In this document: one piece after another, positions 37,001-47,269 of the stretch | Position numbering within the stretch: position 1 is the first letter of the stretch | Layout: each line of letters opens with the position of its first letter | Origin: Lota lota | Lineage: Eukaryota > Chordata > Actinopteri > Gadiformes > Lotidae | Length of the DNA stretch: 64,000 nucleotides | Assembly (NCBI GenBank): GCA_026745465.1 | Contig: JACYXH010000734.1 | Location: 5,001-69,000, forward strand | Direction of reading: 5' to 3' | Program-made: the position numbers and the translations under genes | The notes under the pieces: model-generated | Told to the model about the DNA's origin: nothing | What the model saw: only the letters and a program-made list of their open reading frames with translations | Database searches by the model: none

Positions 37001-37537
37001 TTGGATGTCTGGTGACCCAATGGGCTTCACCCAATGGGACAGAGGCTCACACCATTCCAGCCCCTGTGGGGGTGTGTCCAGTGTAGAACCTTCCACATGG
37101 AGGCCACGCTCTTGTGAAGAACATCTTAACTTCATCTGCTTTACAGGTTGGTGTCCAGCCTATAGAGCCATTACCAGGTCCTTATAAAGCCAAATAAGCT
37201 TTACCTTCTGTAAAGGCATGCACCAGCTTGCGTGTACTGCCTGCTAAAGGGAGTCTCAGATAAGATATTCATGAAGAATGTCCTTTTTCAGTCAGCTTTT
37301 TAACATTTACAAACAGCTTGAAACAGTAAGAGGTTCAAGCTTCCTGTTTGGGAAAATAAATATCCTTGTTAGTACTACGCTCAACCTAGGAGTGTGAATG
37401 AGGGAAAACAAACTCTAAGTCTTTTACGTCACTTTCATTAACCTTCTTATATTTGTATTTCCGCAGGTCAGACAGAAGGAGTGAAGAAGCTGCGCTTCTA
37501 TACTTCCACAAGAGAGAATCAAATTCGCTGCACCTAA
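34039..37537 (+). CDS. Fucolectin (F5/8 type C) plus C-type lectin protein, predicted type II membrane
   Basis: Eight exons join in frame: A 34039-34083, B 34319-34360, C 34615-34653, D 34779-35067, E 35347-35486, F 36590-36803, G 36977-37146, H 37467-37537 (stop TAA). All have GT-AG borders and matching phases (1,1,1,2,1,2,1). A encodes a short acidic leader (SDASFIAEGPTDSA). B plus C give a hydrophobic stretch, VASSAVSLVGVVVLLW, followed by KS, suited to a signal anchor. D and E encode a fucolectin domain (RINLALSGKAIQSS, NWGGVAERAIDGN, CTHTQYQAKPWWRLEL, NFYLSSD, LCEVKVYG). F and G encode a C-type lectin domain (LCWSDALLYCRDSHWDLLSL, HLWVGLR, WFWMSGDP, RSCEEHLNFIC). H is a 23-residue tail. 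The initiating exon upstream of A was not found. Predicted role: cell-surface carbohydrate recognition. The domains are seen in the sequence; membrane topology is inferred. Confidence 0.82.
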
Positions 37538-38258
37538 TTGGCCTCACTGGGGAGTATAGCTGCTGATTCTGAAGAAGACCTAAGTAGTGAAGTTTCTGAA
37601 TGCTGTAGCTCAGAGTGTGTCTGAGGTAGCTAGCTAGTTCTGCATTCCGTCATTATGGGCTTTGTGACACATTGTGTGCTAGAATAGCATATAGGATGCA
37701 TTTAATTAAGTATATAATCAATGAACTTATTTTTGAGCAGAGGTAGTTGTGTCATGCATCAATTCGTTGATTTGAAATGTGGATATTGTGAGTGCAAGAT
37801 GGCATCAAAATACTAGATAAAGTATCTGTTGGCTTTTAGCTCTGTCTGGCTTAGTTGATTTGGAAATTATATCCACAGTAGGATTTGATCTTAAACTCAG
37901 ATTGATTAGGTTGTATTGAGGGAATTGAAGTGGGGGTTATATTTATTTATTGATTAGGATGTTCAAAGCAGTTCAAACAAAGATATTCGCCATTAGAGAC
38001 TGTGTGAAGTGTAACATGTTTACCAGTCAATTTTTAGATGCACATATAGCTATATATCTATATCTATCTATATCTATATATAGATATGTATATTTATGTA
38101 TGTATGTGTGTGTTTGTTTTAATAATGAAAAACTACTTTTTTCTTTTGTGAAGGTGCTAGTTTGTCTTTGTTTTGCATATAAATGTAACATAGCTAATGT
38201 TTGTTTGCTAGTGTCATCCTAATATCACTGACCTGAAGACCAATCATTTGACTGTATA

Positions 38259-38264
38259 AATAAA
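38259..38264 (+). terminator. Polyadenylation signal, probable for the lectin gene
   Basis: AATAAA about 720 bp after the lectin stop codon. The intervening sequence (37538-38258) is AT-rich, contains a (TA)-rich stretch near 38045-38100, and has no other gene, which suits a 3' UTR. Confidence 0.45.
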
Positions 38265-38599
38265 TGACATAATTTGTCCCGCTGTAGTTAGCCCGTTCAG
38301 ATAGCCCTGCAACGCATGGCCAGTTAAGGCAGCAGCCCAGGCCTCCAATCTCCAGGATGGAGGGGGGAGGTGGGTTGGTGGGTCACACTGGGCAGGTGTG
38401 GGGACAGTGGTTTTATTTTTATTTATTATTTTAGGTATGGTAAAGAGTGTGTTGTTTTAGTTGGGTATGGTAACCCTGGTCAGAGTCAGGTTTATGTATT
38501 TTGTTTTATGGAGTGTGGGTTAGTGGTTGTTAGTGGGTGGAAAGTAGGCATCGGCTGGGGATTATCCCCAGTCTCAATTTGGTGTTGGGGGTTTGTTGA

Positions 38600-38904
38600 G
38601 TGGGTGTGGTCGATGGCTGGTTGAAGCAGCCTCACCTGGCCCGAGTCAGACTGATTGGACTCAGGGGCAGGGTGAGGCTGCACACCTGTTGTACATTGAG
38701 TAATCAGTGTGCACAGGTTAAGCCAGCCATCACCACACACACTCAGGGAGATGTCCTACATGGCAACATGGATCACTGTCTTCATGTCTCATTGTCTGCA
38801 AACTCTTCAATAAACCGGCTTTCAACATTATTACCATGTGTCCTTGTGTCTGGAGAAGCCTAGAAAAGCCACCTAGGTGGTGTGTAGCCACCGACTTTGC
38901 TACA
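38600..38904 (+). mobile_element. Dispersed LTR-like repeat, copy 2
   Basis: Same family as 10352-10689 (GGCTGGTTGAAGCAGC, CTGATTGGACTC, AATAAA near 38810, end TTGCTACA). The left limit is uncertain and may reach further upstream into 38400-38600, which has no other explanation. Confidence 0.55.
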
Positions 38905-39309
38905 GATACATTTATCAGATGGAATTCTAAATACACCAGTTTTATGGTCTCCCCACCCAAGGAATGTATTTGAACCTTTACTACATTTACCAAATCCCAT
39001 TCTGCTATGTTTTGTTATCCGAAAATCTAATCAAAACCAAAACAATGAATTCCTAGTTACAATGTATTCAATCAAGACAGAGCTATAGTAGAATAACAAG
39101 GTCATCTATTAAGTTAACTATACTGCTTATCTTTTATGGAAGATAGTATATTAGCCATATACCTGTGGAGAGAGAATAAAAAGTGGTCATAATGTCAGCA
39201 CGACTGCGTGTCATTACAATAACAGTAAAAGTGATGTGTGTAGTGACACACTATGGGAACTATGGGATCTGAATATGTGTTTGGGTAGTGGGACCGTGTC
39301 AGTCATAAT
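38905..39309. other. No recognisable feature
   Basis: AT-rich DNA between an LTR-like repeat and a fragment of repeat X; nothing supportable. Confidence 0.4.
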
Positions 39310-39435
39310 AAGATAAATTTAGTCTCTTGACATCAGGGTTCAGAGGATAGCCTAGCATCATAGAGCCAGAGGCTAGCGTCATGGAGATGATATGTGGTGC
39401 TGGTGCTGGTGGTGGTGGTGGTGGTGGTGGTGGAG
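39310..39435. repeat. Fragment of repeat X and (GGT)n
   Basis: 39318-39385 matches the CTTGACCTCAGGGTTCAGAG to GGTCATGG part of repeat X (18018-18075). It is followed by a GGT/GCTGGT microsatellite at 39397-39434. Confidence 0.75.
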
Positions 39436-39589
39436 GAGTGCTCGGGTCAGGTAGTGCTAAGGGGAGTCGGAGAGCCAATGTACAGGCGGACATCTTGACA
39501 GGCGCTAGGACCCTGGGGAAGCCGTGGTCCCCAGGGTCCTAGCACCTGTCAAGTGTGAACTCAGTGTGGTCAGCTCCAGTAGGAGGCCG

Positions 39590-39965
39590 ATACTACCGGC
39601 CTACTGAAGACCAGACGGCCCCATTTTCCAGGGACAGTCCCTGTTTTAAAAATAGGATTTTAAAGATATTTGAATAGATTGAAAGGTTATAGCTTGCTCA
39701 TGAATATTCATTTCTAGACAGTTGGTAATTAGTCTGGGGTCTATCTGATAGGCTGTGACGCGGCCTCGCTATGCGGGGGGTCTATCTATGGACTTTATAC
39801 CATAAGTAGACCGATCATAATCAATAGGCTATGAATACAATATAAAACGATTCCTTATCGGAGTAGAAGACTCTGGCAGTTTCTGGCTGGTTAACCAAAG
39901 CTTAAAACACATCATAGTAAGCCATTGGGCCCAATCTTTTACTACGCCTATATTAGCCTACTACG
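39590..39965 (+). repeat. Dispersed repeat Y, copy 1
   Basis: Shares TCTGGGGTCTATCTGATAGG, GCTTAAAACACATCATAGTA and intervening sequence with 63630-64000. Both copies are preceded by a (GGT)n and AGTGCTCGGGTC, so the microsatellite travelled with the element. Confidence 0.8.
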
Positions 39966-40440
39966 TTCACCATGATAACAAGCAAAGCGTAAATCTGTCC
40001 CTTTTTTTATTTCAGAAAACATAACCTTAGATGGTTAGTTGACTCTGTGGACCACTAAACTACAAATATCCCCTCTTTTCATTTCATAAATCAGGTCACC
40101 CAGTCATCTGGTTCAAGCTAGGTTTGTTGTAGTGTTGTTACATTCAGTCAGCATAGGCTGTTAGTCAAAGTAAAGACAAATGTTGTCCATTCAATCTGGA
40201 TATACACGCATATAAAAGACTAAAAAGCATATAGGCCCTATATCCATAACTCTGTAACTAATATCTACAATAAGGAATGACCTCAGACCTAGTTGACAAA
40301 TGGCGCTAATAGTAAGCCTGACCAATCACAAGCATTAGCCTAGTTGTCTTTTCACAGGTGTCATCGTAGCATAAGCACAGCTTTCACTCATAACACTAGC
40401 TACAGCCCTGCTCCTTTATGTACCTGGGCCCAGGTAGGAG
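39966..40440. other. No recognisable gene
   Basis: AT-rich DNA; no exon, RNA gene or tandem array supported. Confidence 0.4.
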
Positions 40441-40915
40441 GTAGGCTAGTGGAGGTAAACTAACTTCACTACAGTCAACTAATGAAGATGAGCCTGCTGC
40501 CCTGGTAGGCCTACATACAAGTAGCAGACCCATCTTCACTATCAACTAATGAAGATGAGCTGCCCTGGTAGGCCTACATACAAGTAGCAGACCCATCTTC
40601 ACTATCAACTAATGAAGATGAGCTGGGCTGGTAGGCCTACATACAAGTAGCAGACCCATCTTCACTATCAACTAATGAAGATGAGCTGCCCTGGTAGGCC
40701 TACATACAAGTAGCAGACCCATCTTCACTATCAACTAATGAAGATGAGCTGGGCTGGTAGGCCTACATACAAGTAGCAGACCCATCTTCACTATCAACTA
40801 ATGAAGATGACCTGCCCTGGTAGGCCTACATACAAGTAGCAGACCCATCTTCACTATCAACTTATGAAGATGAGCTGCCCTGGTAGGCCTACATACAAGT
40901 AGCAGACCCATCATT
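40440..40915. repeat. 63-bp tandem repeat
   Basis: About seven copies containing TGGTAGGCCTACATACAAGT and CAGACCCATCTTCACTATCA. Units alternate in part between GAGCTGCCCTGG and GAGCTGGGCTGG, suggesting two-unit amplification. Confidence 0.92.
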
Positions 40916-41244
40916 TGTAAGCTACACCTATGGCAAACGGCACTTGTAATTAATTGCATTTTTAAATACTGTCAGGGACAATATAGAATGATGAAGGCCC
41001 AGTGGTTAGAACCGGTTGGTTCCTGTAGCTGTCAATCAAACTGCTCTATCTGAATTAGTGCCACGCCCACTCAATCCAAAAATCTCTGATGAGAAAATAT
41101 AAAGCTTTTTTTAAACTGCATTTTATCAAATTAAACAGCATATTTTCTTTATCAATATTTGATATAAGACTAATATAAACGTCAACTTTGATTTCATGAA
41201 CACATTTGCTTGTTTGGATTTGGGTGACCAGGGACAACGATTCA

Positions 41245-41660
41245 GGTGATATTGTTTTGAATATTGTGTTATGTAGTGTAGGCCTACTCTATATTTGAGA
41301 GTATCACTCGTATGAGAGGGAGATTAAATCGTCTCAACACATAAATCAATGGTGACGACGTAGGGTTCATGTTTGTCAGGTCAGCCAGTTGCACTGACGT
41401 CATCTAACCAGCTGATGGTGCTACAGTGCACCTTTTTCTTGTGTTTCAAAACAGACCTTAAATCAAATTAATTGGTTTAATATTCTCAAGACGTTTAAAT
41501 GATTCATGTTGGCCTATACCTTAATTCTACTACTACTTCTTACTATATAGAGTTGAATGAAACAGACATAACTGCATACTACAGCAGTGTCGGTATTTAA
41601 CAAACTGTAGGCCTGGAAACAACTATGTTCATATATTTAGTCAGCACTATTATAGGCCTA
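41245..41660 (+). repeat. Dispersed repeat, partner of 23830-24280
   Basis: Same orientation as the partner (TAGTGTAGGCCTACTCTATA, GCCAGTTGCACTGACGTCAT). The perfect TGACGTCA is at 41395-41402. Confidence 0.8.
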
Positions 41661-41899
41661 CAGTTATGAAGGCTATTTGTATAGGACTGCTGTGTTGGTG
41701 GTTAAACTTTTATTTATTTATTTATTTATATAATTGTGATCATCATCGGAGTTCAGAGCAGCGTGGAATGGGTTTCTTTCTGCATTCTGCGATTATTCTA
41801 GTAACGTTGACTAAAGAGCATAGGTTACTAAGTTTAAGATCATACAAGACATACTAAGACGGAACAAGATAAGGGTTTATATTGGTAATGATAAGAATT
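41661..41899. other. No recognisable feature
   Basis: AT-rich DNA between two dispersed repeats, with a (TTTA)n near 41710-41730. Confidence 0.4.
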
Positions 41900-42290
41900 G
41901 TAGGTAATATAATTATATAGAACAATGAGCACTGTTAATAACCTCTCATTTATAACAGCCTGCTTTTAAATATAACAAGTATTTATTAAAAGTAATAATA
42001 ACTCAAGTAGAAGTAAGAGTAGTCATCAGATAATAGCTTGAGGAAGAGTAAGAAAGTATCTAGTGAAAAGACTACTCAAGTACTGAGTTATTTCAAACCA
42101 AATGATTTATTGTTGTAATAAGCAGAGCAAGATGAACGTAAATAGACACATATTACATTGTATATGCTTGTCTAATAGACATTAACAACATATAAAATAG
42201 CATGTATCCCATCAAAAAAACCATCAGACAATAACATATTAAACGTTTACAAAATAACATGAATGAAGACAAATACAGACACAAGAAAGC
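41900..42290 (-). repeat. Dispersed 3'-UTR-like repeat, copy 3 (inverted)
   Basis: Reverse complement of 4820-5290 and 23570-23850: CAAGATGAACGTAAATAGAC, CAAATGATTTATTGTTGTAA. Confidence 0.8.
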
Positions 42291-42293
42291 TCT

Positions 42294-42330
42294 CTCTCTC
42301 TCTCTTTCTGTGTGTTTGCATGTGTGTTTG

Positions 42331-42380
<50 letters not shown>

Positions 42381-42495
42381 TCTGTGTGTGAATGTGTGTG
42401 TGTGTGTGTGTGTAAAGATTTGCACCGTTTGAAGAAGTAGATAACCCCCTTGGGGGTAAAATTGGATCTTACATAAACACACACACACACACACG
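42294..42495. repeat. (TC)n and (TG)n microsatellites
   Basis: TC run at 42290-42306, TG runs at 42334-42412, and AC run at 42478-42494. Confidence 0.9.
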
Positions 42496-42802
42496 TGCGC
42501 AGATCATCATTGTGTGTTAATGATCAGAAGAATACAGCCCTCCCTCCCTCATATGAGACCACATCAGTCCCGTAACTACAAACACCAGCAGGCCTATAAT
42601 GACCATCATCTTTATTCAAATATCAGAGGACATTAGTTGGCACACAAAGACCAACGATAACAACCAAAGTCCACCATGTAGTCTGCTTCACTGCCATAGG
42701 CAGAGAGAAAATATGAATCAAAAAGGAGAACCAAACATGAGCTGTGAAGCTGCTCAACAGTTGGGGTTGGAGCCAACCACTCGACCACAAGGGCCCTCGG
42801 GG

Positions 42803-42833
<31 letters not shown>

Positions 42834-43488
42834 TTGTGCAAGTGTGTGCATGCATGCGCGCATGTGTGTGCGTGCGTGTGTGTGCGTGTGTGTGCATGCG
42901 TGTTTGTGTGTGTGTTTGTGTGTGTGTGTGCGTGCATATGTGTGCATGTGTGTGTGTGTGGGGTAGGAGGAAGTTGGCGGCGGGGGTTTGAGATGAATGT
43001 TGAACAGGTTGAGACGATCTAGCACATCTGGGGAACGTGATTAACTGTCCTTAGGAACATGCAACACTGACGAACGGAGGAAGGATTAAAGGGCTGTGTC
43101 AGACAGAAAAGAAGTCCTTATATAGAGCATGTCCAACATCCATACCTTCAGATTGGTGCTACAGCAGTGAGGATCGCTATCGCCTATATGGGCTGGACCA
43201 TCTGTGAGGCAGCGGGGGTGTCAGACAGACAAGGCAACCAAAAGGGGGTTGCGGAGGGCCGTGTCCGAGTCGGACTCGTAGTACCTGTTGTGGTGTGTGT
43301 TGAGCGCCAAAGGCTCTTCGACCATCCCAAACACCTCCACCACACACACACACCTGTGTCTCCTTCACCCTAATCATGTTGGCCAGAAGGTGAACTGCAC
43401 CGAGGTGGATTCACCGCCCCCTAGTGGCTCCACGTGCAATAACATAGTACTAAAACATGGCTTTGATAAACGACCTCATATCTTACTA
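42496..43488. other. Intergenic DNA with a GT-rich microsatellite (42806-42960)
   Basis: Besides the (GT)n block there is a possible minus-strand terminal exon at about 43288-43223 (acceptor-like CACAACAG, then YYESDSDTALRNPLL and a stop). No family is recognised and no second exon supports it, so it is not called. Confidence 0.4.
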
Positions 43489-44243
43489 TTTAGTCTTTCA
43501 TCGGACGCGGTGATCCAAAGCTACTTACAGTGAATACAGATACACATAGGTGCTGGAAGATTGATGCTGAGGGTGCTGCAGCGCCCCCTGTTGGCTGAGA
43601 GGGAAATAATGTTGGAAATAATATTGTAGTTTTTAAATAATTTCAGGTTAATTATTCTTAATTCTTAAATTGTTTATTACCATTATTCTTTATTAACAAA
43701 TACAACAGAAAAATAGTCCCTTACATGTACACAATAAACGGAGGGACTAAGACAATAGAAGCAGCAGACATTACAAATCATAAACAGGTGTGCACATATC
43801 TTTAATAACTGCACATGTTCTGCTGCTATTTTGTTTCCAACAGAACACAAGGAATCAATATTCAGTTGAAAGTTATTTACAACAAGATCGATAGCTTTTC
43901 CCATAGACCGCTTGCATTATGAATATAATATTAAATCTGCTTTAAATCAGGTTCCATGTTAAGCTTATCAAAGTAAAAAAAACTTCATTTAACAAAACTG
44001 TTAACATCTGAAAATCTACATAATATTGTAATAAAAACATTTTGATTTACCATCAATCAATATTTAAAATACATTTTACATTAGAAATATAGTCTTTGTA
44101 AAACCCTACGGAAGACCTTGAAAGTCTCTTCCTTTCATGGTTTATCAAGATAAACTTTTCAGAAGCCCAATAAAATGTAGCAGTTGGAGTATAGTTGTAT
44201 CATGTATTTACATCAACAAAACACAGTTTGTGTGTATGTGAAT
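43489..44243 (-). other. 3' flank and 3' UTR of the minus-strand B30.2 gene
   Basis: Homologous in inverted orientation to 52870-53920. Includes a polyadenylation signal on the minus strand (TTTATT at 43689-43694; the partner has AATAAA at 53652-53657) and the shared CTGTTGGCTGAGAGGGAAAT at about 43590. Confidence 0.7.
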
Positions 44244-44580
44244 TCATGTGTGTGTGTGTATATTCATGTGTGTGTGTGTGTATTCATATGTGTGCGTGTG
44301 TATGTGAATGTGTGTGTCTGTGTGTGCAATCATGTGTGTGTGTGTGTGTGGGTGTGTGTATTCATATTTGTGTGTGTATGTGTTTGTGAATGTTAGTGTA
44401 TGTGTGTGTATATGTGAAGGTGTGTGTGTATTCATGTGTGTGTGTATGTATGTGAATGTGTGTGAGTCAATGTATGTGAATGTGTGTATGTGAATATGTG
44501 TCTGTGTATGTGAATGTGTGTGTCTGTGTGTATGTGAATCAGTGTATTCATATGTGTGTGTGTTTACATGTGTTTGTTTA
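44225..44580. repeat. (GT)-rich microsatellite overlapping the extended B30.2 frame
   Basis: TGTGTGTGTATTCATATGTG-type units with GTGAATGT interruptions, on the plus strand. Confidence 0.9.
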
Positions 44581-45154
44581 CTGTGTGCGCACACGTTTGT
44601 TGTTACAACAGACAGAGACAATGAGGCACCACACCTCCATAACCCAAACGCAGGGAGGAGGTCCTCCTGGGTGAAGGTGGACTGGAAGGTGTGGATGTGT
44701 GTCAGTGTGTCTGAGGACCCTCCTACATCTGGGGACACTCTGTAGAAGGACAGAGTGCCAGCAGGCCGGTCCAGATACACTCCTACTCTGTTAGAGCCAG
44801 GGGGGGGGAGACTTACGGATGTTCCACAACCGTTGTACCAGGCAGTGTAACCACCATCATCAGAATAAAGACTCCAGGACTTGTTGTTCATTCCAAGGCT
44901 GCTGTCATCACCCCTTCCTCTCCTTGTGATTCCTCTGTATGTCACTCCTATAGCAACATGTCCTTCCCTCTCTACCTCCCAGTAACAGCGGCCAGTCAGA
45001 CCCTCTCTACACAACACCTGGGCCCAGTAGTCAAATCTCTCTGGGTAATGAGGATACGACTGCTCCTCTCTAACCCACATCACCTTTCTGTTGTCCTCAT
45101 ACAGAGAGAGTCGTCTGTGGGCTGTGTTTGGGTCCAGTGTGAGTTCACAGGCAT
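44244..45154 (-). CDS. B30.2 (PRY-SPRY) terminal exon of an NLR-type gene, stop codon lost
   Basis: The exon begins at the acceptor TTCTCCCATCAG (exon base 45154). The split codon with the linker exon gives [20 protein letters not shown], followed by [34 protein letters not shown] and [17 protein letters not shown]. It is a complete B30.2 domain as in the paralogues at 3916 and 52313. The paralogues end ...SVSLC(G/R)L and a stop; here a one-base loss near 44608-44620 shifts the frame. Translation then runs about 110 codons through a CA-rich microsatellite (His/Thr/Tyr-rich) to 44244. The gene continues upstream through a linker exon and two LRR exons. C-terminal addition is predicted from sequence; whether it is expressed is unknown. 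Confidence 0.8.
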
Positions 45155-45717
45155 CTGATGGGAGAACAAGACATGATTAGCTGCTGAACCATTCTTCATC
45201 ATCATCATCATCACTAGTACTGTTCTCTTGCATACTACCTTTTCATTCTCTTTCAGAAACATTTTGGTCACTTTCTACTCTTCAAACATTAACATAGAAA
45301 GACAAAAAAAGATATTATGATAGGTACTATAGTGGAATCATGTGCTATAGATTTTCTAAGCAATAGTACATGTAGTCTTTAAGATAATTAAAGTTAAAAT
45401 TGATTGATGTGTGTGTGAGTGGCTGTCCCAGTCAAAACATTGAAACCAAGGAAAATGTATACACTGCATATACTCTCTCAATATTTACACTACATACACA
45501 TATTATACATCAATGTTCAGCATTATGAGCTAATTACTCAATTGAAATATCTAAGCAATACTTGTAATATCGTTCAAGATATTAAACTTTTGGATTTCCC
45601 AATCCACATACATTGCACTCAACCTTCAAAGGGACACCTGTGTGAACAACAGACTGAACAAGCTGAGCTCACATACAGGCTGGAAATTAACTGTTGGAGC
45701 CATAGAACTGGTTCATA
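45155..45717 (-). other. Intron preceding the minus-strand B30.2 exon
   Basis: Inverted counterpart of 3357-3915 and 51795-52312, with a short (CAT)n at 45197-45213, in the same position as the GAT tracts of the other copies. Confidence 0.75.
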
Positions 45718-46240
45718 CATACTATATATACATAGACATGTACTCATACATACACGTACATACCATATATACATAGACATGTACTCATACATACTATATA
45801 TACATAGACATGTACTCATACATACACATACATAATATATATACATAGACATGTACTCATACACACACGTACATACTATATATACATAGACATGTACTCA
45901 TACATACACATACATACTATATATACATAGACATGTACTCATACATACACGTACATACTATATATACATAGACATGTACATACTATATATACATAGACAA
46001 GTACTCATACATACTATATATACATAGACATGTACTCATACATACACGTACATACTATATATACATAGACATGTACTCATACATACACGTACATACTATA
46101 TATACATAGACATGTACTCATATATACACGTACATACTATATATACATAGACATGTACTCATACATACACGTACATACTATATATACATAGACATGTACT
46201 CATACATACTATATATACATAGACATGTACTCATACATAA
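45718..46240. repeat. Minisatellite M, minus-orientation block
   Basis: Reverse complement of the units at 1247-1775 and 51391-51795 (TATATATACATAGACATGTA, CTCATACATACACGTACATA), lying in the intron between the linker exon and the B30.2 exon. Confidence 0.92.
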
Positions 46241-46379
46241 ACACAGGGAAACATAGCTATACATACGTATACACAAGTACACATCTGAATGAACGGACGT
46301 CACCTCCTGCTGTGTGGATGGACTTTCTATCTCAATAGTTAGTGTGTGTTGTGATGAATCTAACTAAACAGATACTTAC

Positions 46380-46426
46380 ACTTCTTTAGAGCTGGTTTCA
46401 GCCTCCACACTCCACCGTGCTCCACC
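46380..46426 (-). CDS. NLR linker exon between LRRs and B30.2
   Basis: 47-bp exon with acceptor TTTACCCACCAG and donor GTAAGTATC. It reads VEHGGVWRLKPALKK and ends in a split Tyr codon completed by the B30.2 exon. In fish NLR-C proteins this short peptide joins the last LRR to PRY. Phases match the B30.2 exon (1) and an upstream LRR exon. Confidence 0.8.
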
Positions 46427-46600
46427 CTGGTGGGTAAACAAAGAGAGAGCAGCATGTTGAAACATTCACCTCCATCATCTGATGTCTCATCACTTTCTAC
46501 AACATGAGTTCCAGCTGTGTTTTCAAACCACTTCATCTAGCAGCGGGTTGAATCCTTGTAGGAGACATTGTCCCTGAGTGGTGAGCTGTCCTCTCCATAC

Positions 46601-46774
46601 CTGAGAGTTTCCAGTCTCCAGCGTGGATCCTCCAGTCCAGCAGAGAGCAGCGTAACTCCTGAGTCTCCTGGGTGATTGTAGCTCAGGTCCAGCTCACTCA
46701 GATGGGAGGGGTTGGAGCTCAGAGCTGAGGCCAGAAAAGCACAGCCTTCCTGTGTGACCAGGCAGCCAGACAAC
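46601..46774 (-). CDS. NLR leucine-rich-repeat exon (last)
   Basis: A 174-bp exon, the standard size for an NLRP/NLR-C LRR pair (58 residues). The acceptor is the end of a long (TG)n followed by CAG; the donor is GTATGG. It reads LSGCLVTQEGCAFLASAL, SNPSHLSELDLSYNHPGDSG and VTLLSAGLEDPRWRLETLR, i.e. LRR consensus with the conserved cysteine and the LDLSYN core. Part of the gene that ends at 44244. Confidence 0.85.

Positions 46775-46776
<2 letters not shown>

Positions 46777-46871
<95 letters not shown>
46777..46871. repeat. (AC)n microsatellite abutting an LRR splice acceptor
   Basis: About 46 AC dinucleotides. On the minus strand this (TG)n forms the tract immediately before the CAG acceptor of the LRR exon, replacing a normal polypyrimidine tract. 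Confidence 0.93.
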
Positions 46872-46872
<1 letters not shown>

Positions 46873-47269
46873 TATTCTTCCTTCACTTGGATGTGAAACA
46901 GGGTCTTAAACAAATGCTCCTTTCTCAATAGCTACAACTCAAATGAGATATTGTTCTGTTAGAGTCAGGAGAAGTCCGATGTGTTTGGTACGCTAAGACC
47001 GTTTCTTCACAAGTTCTAACATTGTGTAGAACCAGGGAGTGTTTTGTCAGCAGGGAAAAGAGCAACAGAAATGCATTGGACATGAGCAGCACTTACACCA
47101 AACTAATGTGATGTTAATAAAGGACATCTTTAATGTTCCATATGAATCACTATACCACGGCCAGTGATGTTCTAGTGGTGAGGTGTGCATTATATTCAGA
47201 TCACAACATGGCTAGAGCCTAATCACCATGTCTACACTAATGACAACTCCTCAGCTCGCATCAGCTGGC
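46872..47269. other. NLR intron, no recognised element
   Basis: Intronic sequence upstream (minus strand) of the last LRR exon; nothing else supportable. Confidence 0.45.

Noticed and set aside
40440-40915. Regular 63-bp repeats considered as a CRISPR-like array
   Set aside because: Continuous tandem repeat without unique spacers, in vertebrate DNA; the 23-, 35-, 41- and 85-bp arrays were rejected for the same reason.
41055-41237. Minus-strand 60-codon frame in AT-rich DNA
   Set aside because: Length expected by chance, no domain or splice context.
43177-43377. Minus-strand terminal exon reading YYESDSDTALRNPLLVALSV
   Set aside because: An acceptor-like CAG and a stop are present, but no family, no partner exon and no clear 3' UTR; a proposed further exon would need an intron of about 37 bp.
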